Shown here one piece after another: positions 7,384 through 16,586 of a stretch of DNA of 56,405 bases (its first letter is position 1; the number at the start of each line of letters is the position of its first letter). The translations under genes were made by a program, and so were the position numbers. The DNA comes from Pseudomonadota bacterium (GTDB lineage Bacteria; Pseudomonadota; Gammaproteobacteria; Acidiferrobacterales; UBA6901): positions 1-56,405 of the forward strand of contig DAHXOO010000014.1 of NCBI GenBank assembly GCA_027364845.1. The letters are read 5' to 3'. The notes below the pieces were generated by a model. That model was not told the origin of the DNA. It searched no databases and saw only the letters and a program-made list of their open reading frames with translations.

Positions 7384-7749
7384 TCAGCCGGCCTGACTGG
7401 CGATCTGCTGCGACCGTGTCGGCACGTCCTGCGGACTCACGTAAAGCAGACGCGTCAACGCAGTGTAGGTCTGATTGCCATATCCGCCAAAGCGTAGGGC
7501 AACGCCAGTCTTCGCCACCCGGACGATACGTGCAGCAATGTGATGGCGCTCAATCCCGCCACGCGATTTCAGCGAAAAAATGGCCTCCACATGACAATCC
7601 GGAGCAAGATCGTCTTGCGCCATATCTATCAGCGCACCATGCAGGCTTAGATCCTTAGTCTTCCAGCGCGCGGAATACTCCAGCTTGTGCGTAATATAGA
7701 TTTCGAGCGTGACCGCCCGGCGCTCAGTAGCGCGTTTCTTGAATACCAC
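7384..7749 (-). CDS. PilZ-domain protein 2
   Basis: 121 residues if started at GTG 7749, which follows AGGGGGAAAAGCAAA. The frame extends upstream to 7962, but that part is low-complexity and would overlap the divergent gene, so I prefer the internal GTG. The PilZ domain has the arginine box RATERRAVTLEI (RxxxR), DLSLHGALIDM ([D/N]xSxxG), and RIVRVAKTGVALRFGGYGNQ, then the helix YTALTRLLY and a short tail. It is closely similar in layout to the PilZ protein at 6646-6963. c-di-GMP binding is predicted from the two intact motifs. The cellular target is unknown. Confidence 0.85.
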   Translation of the reverse strand: MVFKKRATERRAVTLEIYITHKLEYSARWKTKDLSLHGALIDMAQDDLAPDCHVEAIFSLKSRGGIERHHIAARIVRVAKTGVALRFGGYGNQTYTALTRLLYVSPQDVPTRSQQIASQAG

Positions 7750-7967
7750 TTTGCTTTTCCCCCTGATCTCCGACAGACACAATGGTTTCTTCTTCTTTGA
7801 ATACGCATCCGGAATGCGGAAAAAGCCAGAGCCAAGACCAAAACCCGACAAACGAGCGCTTGGCGCCGATGCCGATGCCAGTTTGACGCTGACGTTCCCC
7901 TGCGGGTGGCGTATGATCACCCCCGAGGGATTGAATTTACGCCTACACGCCGGTGAGATCAACGGAA

Positions 7968-8297
7968 ATGGCCGAACTCACAGTGCACCGCAATCTTCTG
8001 CCCGCCGAGCCCCTGCGCAAGCGGGTGCCAGAACGCGACGCAGACGGCCGTGCCCTGGCCGATGTCATGGTTCTGCTTCCCGGGCTGCGGGACCTGCCCC
8101 AGCACCTATTGCAGACAGCGATCGCCCAGATCCAAGCGGTGTGCGCGCATTATTCCCACGTAGTCGCTTTCGCGGAACTCAATATTCGCCTCAACCTGCT
8201 TTTTGTTTCGGTGAAGCCGGTTACCGGTGTCCGCAACGAGATTTTCGACGCAGTACGCGGATTTCTTCCGCAGGCCCGGCTCGTATCCCACATCTGA
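7968..8297 (+). CDS. Hypothetical protein inside the PilZ cluster
   Basis: 109 residues from the ATG at 7968, with an alternative GTG at 7953. I do not recognise the family. The sequence looks genuinely coding: regular hydrophobic spacing in residues about 30-105 (DVMVLLPGLRDLPQHLLQTA, then VVAFAELNIRLNLLFVSVKP), with no signal peptide or membrane helix. It is predicted to be a small alpha/beta cytoplasmic protein. It is transcribed opposite to the PilZ genes on either side, with the PilZ 2 start 218 bp away, so the intergenic region 7750-7967 could carry divergent promoters. A link to c-di-GMP is suggested by position only. Confidence 0.55.
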   Translation: MAELTVHRNLLPAEPLRKRVPERDADGRALADVMVLLPGLRDLPQHLLQTAIAQIQAVCAHYSHVVAFAELNIRLNLLFVSVKPVTGVRNEIFDAVRGFLPQARLVSHI

Positions 8298-8780
8298 ATT
8301 GAACGGCAGGTCCTGCCGGACCCTTCCGGCCTGGAATGGCGCACCACACATCCGGGACAGGATAAATCTCTGTTGCCCTCTATGCCCGCACGAGTCATGC
8401 AGGACTACAACGAGGAACAATAGGAGGTACGGGCGAAAAAGTGCAGACGCGAACCGCGATGCCGTGAACACGGCGGCAAAGCCGGGCGCAGATGGAACCT
8501 GAAGCGGGTCCGCCGGGATCAGGCACAGCGGCGCGGGATTCTCTTCGCAGAGCGGACGACGCCCAGAAGTCCAGTCGGATGCACCGCCTGCGCCTCGGAC
8601 CCGACACAGGGAAAAGCCGCAACGGTACATATCCGCGGGGCATTGCGCGGACACGGGCCATAGACTCAGTTTCACTCAGTAGGGACGCACCGTGTACGGG
8701 CAGACCCAGCTATCGCAACCACGGGCCGGATCGACCGCTCGCGGCTCAGTGAGCCATCCGGCGCAACACCGCCTGATGTG
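8298..8780. other. Intergenic region, nothing recognised
   Basis: 483 bp between convergent genes (the hypothetical gene on plus, PilZ 3 on minus). Long open frames on both strands have Arg/Cys-rich translations without family resemblance. No terminator with a clear T-tract was found. Confidence 0.4.
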
Positions 8781-9227
8781 CTAGCACGCGTACAGCAGGT
8801 TTATCAGCTGGGTGTAGGTTTCATCGTCGTAACGGCCAAACTTCAACGCGACACCATTTTGCTGGATACGGGTTGCCGTGGCGGGAAGCCGGTGTTCCAT
8901 CTGCTGACCTTTGTAAGAGTACCGGATTACGAATTCCACGGCAGCCCCCTCCTGCAAGTCGCCGACGTCCATTTCGACAAATGCGCCGCTCATACTCATG
9001 TTGCGGACTCGCCATGCTCCAGAGTACGTCATACCATAGTTGATGACCGCCTCATACGGCAGCTCGGCGCGAAGGCTGGTGCGCAAATGGGGATCCTTGC
9101 TGTGATCGCGTAGCGGAGGCTTAGGGGGCCAGGTTTGCTCCGACGACTGCGGCAGCGCGCGTCCGATCCACACCGCGTCGCTCAACACGGTTGCAGGCCG
9201 TTCCCGATGGGTGATTTTTCTTTCCAT
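8781..9227 (-). CDS. PilZ-domain protein 3
   Basis: 148 residues. The ATG at 9227 follows GAGGAATTTTT. An N-terminal extension of about 48 residues (Pro-rich, no membrane helix) precedes the PilZ domain. That domain has the arginine box RTSLRAELPYEAV (RxxxR), the second motif NMSMSGAFVEM, TATRIQQNGVALKFGRYDDE, and the terminal helix YTQLINLLY. The shared ending Y-x-x-L-x-x-LLY with the other two PilZ proteins supports duplication. c-di-GMP binding is predicted. A TATAGT hexamer at 9400-9405 on the minus strand could be its -10, but the matching -35 is poor. Confidence 0.87.
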   Translation of the reverse strand: MERKITHRERPATVLSDAVWIGRALPQSSEQTWPPKPPLRDHSKDPHLRTSLRAELPYEAVINYGMTYSGAWRVRNMSMSGAFVEMDVGDLQEGAAVEFVIRYSYKGQQMEHRLPATATRIQQNGVALKFGRYDDETYTQLINLLYAC

Positions 9228-10401
9228 AAAAATTCCTCATCCCTTGGCAGAATTGACTCCCTGCTTCACGACGATCCGCGACGCGGTACGCGGTGCGGTG
9301 GCGACTTATCATCCTGCTTGCCACCTGTCTTCACGGTCCATCCCTTGCCTGTTTGATCACCAGTCTGACCGGGCCGCTTATGGCTCACCGTTCCCCTAAA
9401 CTATACACCCGGTCGGCCAGAACGTGGGACAATCTGACGTGCCACTTGGCGCTTGTTCTTGGCGTTTTATCAGAGAGAGGCCCGAGCGGGCGCCAAGTCC
9501 ATTTTTTTGTGACCTGGGAAGCAACCCGGGAATATCCCCACAAAATCCCAGATATGGACCCCTGATAGACTGTCCGCCTTCTGTACAGCGCAGCTGCAGA
9601 CTGCGCCGCAAACCCACGGAGGTGACAGCTTCGCGGGTAAAGAATAGCCGCGTAAAAAAACACAGCCCGGAAAAACTGGGACGACAAATGAAGCCCGCCA
9701 ATCAGACTGCGCGAGGTTATGATAATCGGCGTGGACCGGCGGCCATGACAGGCGCTTCAGCTCCGGTAGCAGCCGCCTGGTACGGCAAGCGGATTGCAAC
9801 GCCACCGGCCCTGCGCCAGTGGTCGCGAGAACCGGGAAGACCACTGCACCTCAGTCCCTCTGGCATTGCATCTGCAATAGCCATGCGGGCAGCGCAGACA
9901 CCGGATTCGTCGCGCCAGCCGGTGACCCGCACACGAGATCGGAGCACGGGCATCCGCTCAGGACATGAACTATGCTGTAACAAGGCTATTGCGCAATACG
10001 AAGCGGCTGCACAGCCAATGGCAACGGCATATTCCGCGGACCCGTCAGGAATGGGCATAGCCTGGACAGGCTAAAAAGATGGCAGCTCAGTACCCAAGTA
10101 TCATGACCGCAGCCAATAGTGCCTGCTACGCAGACGCCGATCCGGTCTCTGCGACGTCGCAATTGGCGGCCCACAGGCACCTGAGCTTACGGCCTCCTGG
10201 CCAGGGGGAGGAGATTCCCATGGAGCAGCCGCGATCAATTTTGCTATAATCTGCCGGCAATCACCGGAGGGTGTCCGTGTCGCCGCAGCTAGCCTACCGC
10301 ACACAGAACAATTTTTCGCGCACCCTCGAGTTGATATGCCAACCTGATCGGCAATGGACTTTGCCGGGCGATTCAGCGAAAGGATGCATCGGGAGAGGAC
10401 A
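9228..10401. other. 1.17-kb stretch without a convincing gene
   Basis: Open frames up to about 216 codons occur on both strands, but their translations (Arg, Pro and Ser rich, no domain, no good ribosome binding site) look spurious. At 9458-9508 there is an outer stem CTTGGCG/CGCCAAG enclosing a CCCG-AG-CGGG hairpin and followed by seven T, which could end a small RNA on the plus strand. A good -10 (TATAAT, 10245-10250) near the right end probably serves the membrane-protein gene that follows. Otherwise I see nothing. Confidence 0.45.
10240..10250 (+). promoter_or_regulatory. Probable -10 element upstream of the 10402 gene
   Basis: TTTGCTATAATC contains a perfect TATAAT (10245-10250), about 150 bp ahead of the ATG at 10402. 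The -35 region at normal spacing (TGGAGC, 10221-10226) is weak. Confidence 0.4.
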
Positions 10402-11121
10402 ATGACCAAGCGTTCCCTGGCGAACTCGGAGAATCTGGCGGAATACAGCCTGACGGCTGGAACCTTTCCTGCGTTTTACAATAAGATAACCTCCATTCGC
10501 TTTCCCATCGCAGTGGAGGAGGTGCTCGATCTGCGGTCTCTGATCAATCACACTGCAGAATCCTTCGAGGAGCCAGCGGATTCACTGCAGAATCGCGAGT
10601 TCCAGGACTCTCTGCTTGCGGCCATACATTCGTTCGGTATCGAGAACAGACACCACAGCGAGCGGCTGGTAAGGCTGTTGACGGTGGTGCGCGGGCTGCA
10701 CTACCAGCACGTGCTCGATTCCCGCGACGCCGAGCAGCGGCTGCGCACAGCCCAGTCCGATAATCGCAAGGCGCGCTCGTGCTCGGTACGTTACGGCACC
10801 TACGCGCTACTTGTCATGGCCGCTTGTGCGGTCGGCTGGTTCGTGATGCAGCAACCCGGCTGGCCAATCAGACTACTCACTCTATCGTTTTCCATCCTCG
10901 CACTGGATTACTTCCATTCTCTGCCCAAATTGGACCGGGAGCGGGACAGATATACCAAAGAGCTCAACGATGTGCTGCGCATGCGCGTCGACAGCCTCAA
11001 CTGGAGGACTCTGATCCACAAGCTGTCGCTGATCCTGGGCTACAAGCAGATCAAGGGTATCGAGGTTTTCCGCCACAACGATGAGCGTGGCAGCGTGCGC
11101 CGCTGGCGCTCCTTGCACTGA
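10402..11121 (+). CDS. Hypothetical membrane protein with two TM segments
   Basis: 239 residues from the ATG at 10402, which follows GGGAGAGGACA. In-frame upstream starts at 10354 and 10384 lack a ribosome binding site. The N-terminal 125 residues are helical and soluble-looking, with heptad-like stretches (DAEQRLRTAQSDNRKARS). Two hydrophobic segments follow: about 133-151 (YALLVMAACAVGWFVM) and 158-177 (IRLLTLSFSILALDYF). A charged helical C-terminal part of about 60 residues ends in RRWRSLH. I do not recognise the family. The topology suggests an inner-membrane hairpin with both ends on the same side. It is convergent with ilvD downstream, 33 bp away. Confidence 0.7.
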   Translation: MTKRSLANSENLAEYSLTAGTFPAFYNKITSIRFPIAVEEVLDLRSLINHTAESFEEPADSLQNREFQDSLLAAIHSFGIENRHHSERLVRLLTVVRGLHYQHVLDSRDAEQRLRTAQSDNRKARSCSVRYGTYALLVMAACAVGWFVMQQPGWPIRLLTLSFSILALDYFHSLPKLDRERDRYTKELNDVLRMRVDSLNWRTLIHKLSLILGYKQIKGIEVFRHNDERGSVRRWRSLH

Positions 11122-11154
11122 CGGCGACACTGCACAGCACCGCCCGACAGATTG

Positions 11155-12834
11155 CTACTCGTCCGTAACACAGCCCTCGGACGCGTTCTTCACGGTCTTG
11201 ATAAACTTGTACAAAGTGCCGCGCTGCACCTTGTACGGAGGCATCACCCAGGCGGCGCGGCGACTTGCCATTTCCGTCTCGCTGACTTCGACGTGGAGGG
11301 AGTTCCGCTCGGCATCAATGATAATGATGTCACCATCCTGCAAAAGCGCAATCGGACCACCCTCCTGTGCCTCCGGGACCACATGCCCGATGATAAAGCC
11401 GTGGGATCCACCGGAAAAACGCCCGTCGGTCATCAGGGCGACTTCCTTACCCAGGCCGGCCCCCATGATCGCCGAAGTGGGCGTCAGCATTTCTGGCATC
11501 CCAGGACCACCCTTCGGGCCTTCGTAGCGAATCACAACCACGTCGCCCTTGAGAACGCGGCCTTGCTCCAGGGCATGCAGCATGTCTTCCTCGGAGTCGT
11601 AAACCTTGGCCGGCCCCTTGAAGTGCAAACCTTCCTTGCCGGTGATTTTGGCCACAGCACCACCCGGCGCGAGATTGCCGCGCAGAATCTGGATGTGCCC
11701 AGTGCGTTTCAGCGGCCGATCGAGCGGACGTATCACATCCTGGCCCGCAGTGAGTCCAGGTACATCCTTTAGATTTTCGGCAATGCTCTTGCCCGTCACC
11801 GTAATGCAGTCTCCGCGGACCAAACCCTGCTCCAACAGAAATTTAAGTACAGCCGGCGTGCCACCCACCTTGTGCAGGTCTTCCATCACGTAACGACCAC
11901 TAGGCTTGAGGTCTGCCAGAAACGGGATGCGGTTGCTGACCACCTGAAAGTCGTCGATCGTCAGCGGTACATCCACGGCACGCGCCATGGCTATCAAATG
12001 CAGCACCGCATTGGTTGAGCCCCCGAGCACCATGACAATGACCATGGCGTTCTCAAACGCCGCGCGCGTCATGATGTCACGTGGCTTGAGGTCTATTTCG
12101 AGCAGCGTCTTGATCGCCTGCCCGGCGCTCAGACATTCCTCTATCTTGGCGGAATCCACTGCCGGAGTGGACGAACTGTATGGCAGCGACATGCCCAGGG
12201 CTTCAATCGCACATGCCATGGTATTTGCTGTATACATCCCGCCGCACGCCCCCGGTCCCGGACAGGAGTGCCTGACGATGTCCTGACGCGCAGTCTCGTC
12301 GATCTTTCCAGTGATGAATTCGCCGTAACTTTGAAAGGCCGAGATGATATCCAGAACCTTGGAGTCGGCGTGCCCGGGCTTGATCGTACCGCCGTAGATC
12401 ATGAGCGACGGCCGGTTCACGCGTGCCATGCCCATGATGACACCCGGCATGTTCTTGTCACAGCCCGGGATGGAGATGTTGGCGTCGTACCACTGTGCAC
12501 CCATCACGGTTTCGATGGAATCCGCGATGATTTCCCGCGACTGGAGTGAGAAACTCATGCCATCGGTACCCATGGAGATGCCGTCGGATACGCCGATGGT
12601 ATTGAACCTCATTCCGGCCAGACCGGCTGCCACCACCCCCTCCTTCACCTTGACGGCAAGGTCATTGAGGTGCATGTTGCAAGTGTTTCCCTCCCACCAG
12701 ACACTGGCGATCCCAACTTCGGCCTTGTCCATGTCGTTCTCGCTCATACCGGTGCCGTAGAGCATCGCCTGGGACGCGCCCTGCGATTTCGGCTGGGTGA
12801 TGCGGGAGCTGTAGCGATTCAGTTTCTGCGCCAT
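11155..12834 (-). CDS. ilvD: Dihydroxy-acid dehydratase
   Basis: 559 residues, the normal IlvD length. It converts 2,3-dihydroxy-isovalerate and 2,3-dihydroxy-3-methylvalerate to the 2-keto acids in valine and isoleucine synthesis. The iron-sulfur cluster cysteines are C52 (NTCNMH), C125 (PGCDKNMPG) and C197 ([13 protein letters not shown]). The C-terminal signatures [14 protein letters not shown] and TDGRFSGG are intact. The ATG at 12834 follows GGAGAAAGTC. A TTG four codons upstream is in frame but overlaps that ribosome binding site. It is the last gene of a possible minus-strand run with a membrane protein and an ACT-domain gene, which could link it to amino-acid sensing. That link is only positional. 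Confidence 0.97.
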   Translation of the reverse strand: MAQKLNRYSSRITQPKSQGASQAMLYGTGMSENDMDKAEVGIASVWWEGNTCNMHLNDLAVKVKEGVVAAGLAGMRFNTIGVSDGISMGTDGMSFSLQSREIIADSIETVMGAQWYDANISIPGCDKNMPGVIMGMARVNRPSLMIYGGTIKPGHADSKVLDIISAFQSYGEFITGKIDETARQDIVRHSCPGPGACGGMYTANTMACAIEALGMSLPYSSSTPAVDSAKIEECLSAGQAIKTLLEIDLKPRDIMTRAAFENAMVIVMVLGGSTNAVLHLIAMARAVDVPLTIDDFQVVSNRIPFLADLKPSGRYVMEDLHKVGGTPAVLKFLLEQGLVRGDCITVTGKSIAENLKDVPGLTAGQDVIRPLDRPLKRTGHIQILRGNLAPGGAVAKITGKEGLHFKGPAKVYDSEEDMLHALEQGRVLKGDVVVIRYEGPKGGPGMPEMLTPTSAIMGAGLGKEVALMTDGRFSGGSHGFIIGHVVPEAQEGGPIALLQDGDIIIIDAERNSLHVEVSETEMASRRAAWVMPPYKVQRGTLYKFIKTVKNASEGCVTDE

Positions 12835-12921
12835 GACTTTCTCCAAATGAGGGGCTCGACAACGTCTGGGCTTATTTTACCCCAAAGCGTGCCGCGTCCT
12901 CACAAGACAGCACCACCGCGG

Positions 12922-13536
12922 TCAGCGATCACGCGCTAAGCACGCACCGCGATAGAAAAGGTAAAGCGCCGCAAGCTGTGTGAGGTGATAGAGGACGTCG
13001 TGATTGAAGGAACTGTATTCCGGCCAGCCGGCAGCCTCCACACCGATTCCGACAAACGATATCAGTACTCCAGTACCGATCCACCCGGCAGCATGCTCAC
13101 GACGCCTCACCCAGGCGTAGATGTAAAGCAGCAAGACCGCCAGCATGGCAGATGCATAGTCGATCACCATGTAGCGAAAGCCGTTATGCCCCATCATCCA
13201 GAATCCGTAGACCACCAGCTCGAGCACGGCAAGCACGATGAATCCGGTCCGAATCCTTGACCGGCACACGCCGACGGCGGCAGCCGATAACATGAAGAAT
13301 CCGGCTACACCTATGGAGTAAACGGCGCCCTTCCACAGAAGTCCCCGCGCAACGTCTCCCACGGGTATACCCGACCCGTGAAAACACCCGCCGGCCGCTG
13401 CGCCCACCGCAGTCGCTGCAAAGGCTCCCACCCACAGCCGTGCAGCGACCTGCCACGCGGTGCGGTAGCGGCGCCAGAGCGCAGCTGCAAACAGGGCGCT
13501 TGCAGCAGCAAGCAAATAATCCGTGAAGGCGGTCAC
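12922..13536 (-). CDS. Polytopic membrane protein of unknown function
   Basis: 204 residues from GTG 13536, which follows AGGACCAGC. The frame is open to 13683 but that extension would overlap the ACT gene and is Arg/Cys-rich, so the GTG is preferred. About seven hydrophobic segments are spaced along the chain: TDYLLAAASALFAAALW, WVGAFAATAVGAAAGG, AVYSIGVAGFFMLSAAAVGV, TGFIVLAVLELVVYGFWMM, YASAMLAVLLLYIYAWV, WIGTGVLISFVGIGVEAAGW and LYHLTQLAALYLFYRG. Conserved-looking His residues (CFHGSG, GHNGFRY, NHDVLYH) lie near membrane edges, as in seven-helix hydrolase-like or ceramidase-like folds. That resemblance is only suggestive. No confident family is assigned. Confidence 0.7.
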   Translation of the reverse strand: MTAFTDYLLAAASALFAAALWRRYRTAWQVAARLWVGAFAATAVGAAAGGCFHGSGIPVGDVARGLLWKGAVYSIGVAGFFMLSAAAVGVCRSRIRTGFIVLAVLELVVYGFWMMGHNGFRYMVIDYASAMLAVLLLYIYAWVRRREHAAGWIGTGVLISFVGIGVEAAGWPEYSSFNHDVLYHLTQLAALYLFYRGACLARDR

Positions 13537-13588
13537 CGCTGGTCCTGCGCCCGGACTGCCCGGCGTCCGCCGTGCACGGAGACAGCAG

Positions 13589-14002
13589 CTAGGAGGCGCC
13601 CAAAGCCCTCGTCGCCTTCCGCACGTCCTTCGTTTTGACCCACAACATCGCACCGTAACGTCCTTTGCCGGCGCAAACCGCATCGACCGCCGTCACGTTG
13701 ACAGCGGCGCGGGCAAGCCGCACCATCACCGACCCGATTGCCCCGGGGCGATCATCGCCCTGAACCAGGAAGCCGGTTTTCTTCTTCTTGAGCCCCCATT
13801 TCAGGCGCCTGGCAACGGTGGTAAATGCGGTGGTGTCTTCCGGTATGAAATCAATCTGTCCACGCGCCCCGCGCGGAAAGCCAGTAAAACCCAGAAGATT
13901 GACACGCGCTGCGCGCAGCGTCTCGAGAATCTCCGCGGCCTTACCTGGCCTGTTGGCAATGCTCATTGTGAAGTAATCAACCTTTCGTGTTTTCTGCGCC
14001 AT
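13589..14002 (-). CDS. ACT-domain protein
   Basis: 137 residues. The ATG follows AGGTAGGAGGCGGTC, a strong ribosome binding site. Two ACT-like beta-alpha-beta units are visible. The first (residues about 9-55) has the loop NRPGKAAEILETLRAARVNL and the second (about 77-125) DDRPGAIGSVMVRLARAAVN. ACT modules bind amino acids and dimerise. Stand-alone proteins of this size are common in proteobacteria and mostly uncharacterised. It heads a minus-strand run towards ilvD (53 bp to the next gene), so sensing branched-chain amino acids is a reasonable guess and no more. Divergent from the MBL-fold gene. Confidence 0.85.
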   Translation of the reverse strand: MAQKTRKVDYFTMSIANRPGKAAEILETLRAARVNLLGFTGFPRGARGQIDFIPEDTTAFTTVARRLKWGLKKKKTGFLVQGDDRPGAIGSVMVRLARAAVNVTAVDAVCAGKGRYGAMLWVKTKDVRKATRALGAS

Positions 14003-14316
14003 GACCGCCTCCTACCTGTATGGTTGTCCATCGAGCGGGCATTGTAGCGCGCAGCTTCCGACACAACCATCGTCATTAACGGCACACGTGCCCGTAGTAA
14101 TACCGAAATCAATATGAAGCACCGCTCCGAAGCAGGCACACATCGCTCCGCGCACACCTGGACTGCCACCTTCCGCGGAACCAATCGCCAAACCTGGCAT
14201 CCCGGCCTGCAGTGCCGGTCGCATACGCGGACCTGCGCCACTCGCCGACATCCGTGCGCCGCGTTAAAATGAAGCTTGCCGATGCAGCGCCAACACACGC
14301 GCACACTCAAGACACG
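14003..14316. other. Divergent intergenic region between ACT and MBL genes
   Basis: 314 bp that should hold promoters in both directions. I find no near-consensus pair. An alternative ATG for the MBL gene lies at 14269. Confidence 0.35.
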
Positions 14317-15273
14317 ATGACTCCACCCCGTTTTATAGACTATGAACACGGCATCACCACGGTCGACGCCGAATACGGCAGGCCGGGTGTGGCCGCGATC
14401 CACTTGCTGATCGAGCACGGCCATGCTGCAATCGTGGACGCCGGCACTTGGCATTCGATCGACGGATTGATGGAGGTGCTCACGAGCAAGCACATCCGTC
14501 CACGCGACGTAGAGTATGTAATACTGACACATGTGCATCTTGATCACGCCGGTGGTGCCGGCGAACTCATGCGGCGCCTGCCCCAGGCGCGTGCGGTTGT
14601 GCATCCGCGCGGTGCCCGCCATCTGATCGACCCGGACAGGCTTGTCGCCGGGGTAACTGCGGTTTATGGCGCCGAGGAAACCGTGCGGCGTTTCGGTCAA
14701 ATCGTGCCGATTGCAGCCGAGCGGATCATCGAGGCACCGGACGGCTTGCGCCTGGAACTCAACGGGCGGGAGCTACTGTTCCTCGACACTCCTGGGCACG
14801 CGCGTCATCACATCAGCTTATTCGACAAGCTCAGCAACACATTTTTCACGGGCGATACTTTCGGTCTTTCATACCGCGAATTCGACACCGATCGCGGTGA
14901 GTTCATCTTTCCCACGACTACACCGGTCCAATTCGACCCTGTGGCACTGCATGCCTCGATCGACCGTCTAATGGGGATGAAGCCTGGCCACATGTTTCTC
15001 ACCCACTATGGCCGCGTCGGGCATCTCGACCGCTTGGCGCGTGATCTGCATGAATGCATTGATGCTTTCACCAGTGTAGCCCAGCGATCGGCCAATGCCG
15101 GCAATCGACGTCACCTCCTGATCAGGAACGGCCTGGAGCATATACTGCTCGAACGGCTGTCCGCACACGGCTGTCGTCTGGAACGCGGTCGTATGCAGGA
15201 GCTCCTGGAGATGGATATCGAGCTCAATGCCCAAGGTCTGGGTGTATGGCTCGACAGCGGTAACACGTGCTAA
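14317..15273 (+). CDS. MBL-fold metallo-hydrolase
   Basis: 318 residues from the ATG at 14317. The beta-lactamase-like fold begins at once (FIDYEHGITTVDAEY, then AAIVDAG). The metal-binding HxHxDH motif is T-H72-V-H74-L-D76-H77. A further His occurs in DTPGHARHHISLF (about 166-170), an Asp in FFTGDTFGLSYR and a His in MFLTHYGRVGH, which completes a dinuclear zinc site. The C-terminal ~90 residues are helical. The family is broad (glyoxalase II-like or lactonase-like) and the substrate cannot be read from sequence. The ribosome binding site is weak. An ATG at 14269 would add 16 residues but they match nothing. Confidence 0.87.
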   Translation: MTPPRFIDYEHGITTVDAEYGRPGVAAIHLLIEHGHAAIVDAGTWHSIDGLMEVLTSKHIRPRDVEYVILTHVHLDHAGGAGELMRRLPQARAVVHPRGARHLIDPDRLVAGVTAVYGAEETVRRFGQIVPIAAERIIEAPDGLRLELNGRELLFLDTPGHARHHISLFDKLSNTFFTGDTFGLSYREFDTDRGEFIFPTTTPVQFDPVALHASIDRLMGMKPGHMFLTHYGRVGHLDRLARDLHECIDAFTSVAQRSANAGNRRHLLIRNGLEHILLERLSAHGCRLERGRMQELLEMDIELNAQGLGVWLDSGNTC

Positions 15274-15854
15274 CACGTGCACCATATCTTGTGGCTGGGG
15301 CAGAACCATAACAAAACTGACCACCAGGCAATCGCGCCGGTCACAAAACGGCTCGCCTGATGGTCTAAAACGACACCGGAGCTACAACAAGCATGAGCAT
15401 CCTGCCCAGGCATGTGTTTGCCGACCTGCTCGCCATCCGCTTCACCCGGTCCGGCTGCGCGCACCGCAGGGACGATGGGCTTGCACAGCCCGGTCGGTGG
15501 GTTCAGGCAACTGGCAGAACTGGTAGGCGCACGGCCACTTGGATGATCCGCCCCCAGGCACATTACGATGGCCTGGGGAACGGCGGTCCTATATGACCCT
15601 CGAGCAGCGACGCTGGCATGCCACGGGCAAAGAGCGGCGGGACCCACTGCTCCAATCTGCGGCAGGTCCGGATTGCGAACTCCCGGATATCGTCGCGGGT
15701 TGACCCTCTGGCCGGTTGCCGCGATTTTCGGCATCCGGGAATACGCGATGCGAACCCGGCCTAAGATTCCACGAGAATACCCGCCGCTCGATACTGGCGC
15801 GCGCGGCCGCTAATCGCGATAATCAGCGGTATTGATCAGGAAGCACACAGCGAA
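15274..15854. other. Intergenic region, nothing recognised
   Basis: 581 bp. It starts with a duplicated AACACGTGC at the MBL stop codon. The open frames on both strands have no family resemblance, and no riboswitch or RNA gene was recognised. Confidence 0.4.
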
Positions 15855-16586
15855 GTGGAAAAGCTCAGACTGTCTAAACTGATGTCGGAACTGGGTCTGT
15901 GTTCACGCCGCGAGGCGGACCAGTACATCGAGCGCGGCTGGGTCTATGTGGATGGGGAGCGAGTCACAGAGCTTGGCACCAAGGTCTATGCCACCCAGCA
16001 GGTAACTCTCGATACACAGGCCGCGGCGAACCAGCGGCGACGCGTCACCATACTGCTGCACAAACCGATCGGATATGTCTCGGCACAGCCGGAAAAGGGC
16101 TATCAGCCTGCGGTGTCACTCATCCAGGCGCAGACGCGCGACCCTAACGACAAGGCACCTATTCGGTTCAGTCGCAGCCATCAGCTGGGGCTGGCTCCGG
16201 CCGGGCGACTCGACATCGATTCGACCGGACTTCTGGTACTGACACAGGACGGCCGAGTAGCGCGCCGGCTCGTAGGCGAAGACGATATAGTCGAGAAGGA
16301 ATATCTCGTGCGGGTCGAAGGCCGCCTGAGCGACGAGGGACTGCGCCTGCTCAATCACGGCCTGTCCCTGGACGGAAAAGCACTGCGCCTAGCGCAGGTT
16401 TCGTGGCAAAATCGTGATCAGCTGCGTTTCATTTTACGCGAGGGCAAGAAACGCCAGATCCGACGCATGTGCGAACTGGTGGGACTCAGGGTTACGGGTC
16501 TAAAGCGAACCCGGATCGGCAAAGTGAAGCTCAGCTCGCTGCCCGTCGGTATGTGGCGGTACCTGCGAGAGGATGAAAGCTTCTGA
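15855..16586 (+). CDS. rluF: RsuA/RluF-family 23S rRNA pseudouridine synthase
   Basis: 243 residues from GTG 15855, preceded by AGGAAG. Residues about 4-50 are an S4 RNA-binding domain ([20 protein letters not shown]). The catalytic pseudouridine-synthase core follows, with D120 in [26 protein letters not shown], and the C-terminal [20 protein letters not shown] then [18 protein letters not shown]. The C-terminal block is closest to E. coli RluF (modifies U2604 of 23S rRNA) rather than RsuA or RluB. An extra loop around residues 80-110 ([18 protein letters not shown]) is longer than in E. coli. The exact target uridine is inferred. The stop codon overlaps pyrD by 14 bp. Confidence 0.85.
   Translation: MEKLRLSKLMSELGLCSRREADQYIERGWVYVDGERVTELGTKVYATQQVTLDTQAAANQRRRVTILLHKPIGYVSAQPEKGYQPAVSLIQAQTRDPNDKAPIRFSRSHQLGLAPAGRLDIDSTGLLVLTQDGRVARRLVGEDDIVEKEYLVRVEGRLSDEGLRLLNHGLSLDGKALRLAQVSWQNRDQLRFILREGKKRQIRRMCELVGLRVTGLKRTRIGKVKLSSLPVGMWRYLREDESF

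Noticed and set aside
9424-10074. 216-codon open frame on the plus strand
   Set aside because: Arg/Pro/Ser-rich translation with no domain, no ribosome binding site and no conserved pattern. Typical of spurious frames in GC-rich DNA.
15260-15284. Duplicated AACACGTGC at the end of the MBL gene
   Set aside because: Only two short copies. It looks like a slippage duplication, not a repeat family or array.
15385-15600. Possible riboswitch on the minus strand
   Set aside because: Scattered CCTGGGG and GCGCGC blocks recalled a cobalamin element, but the B12-box (GCCACTG) is missing and no gene follows in that direction.
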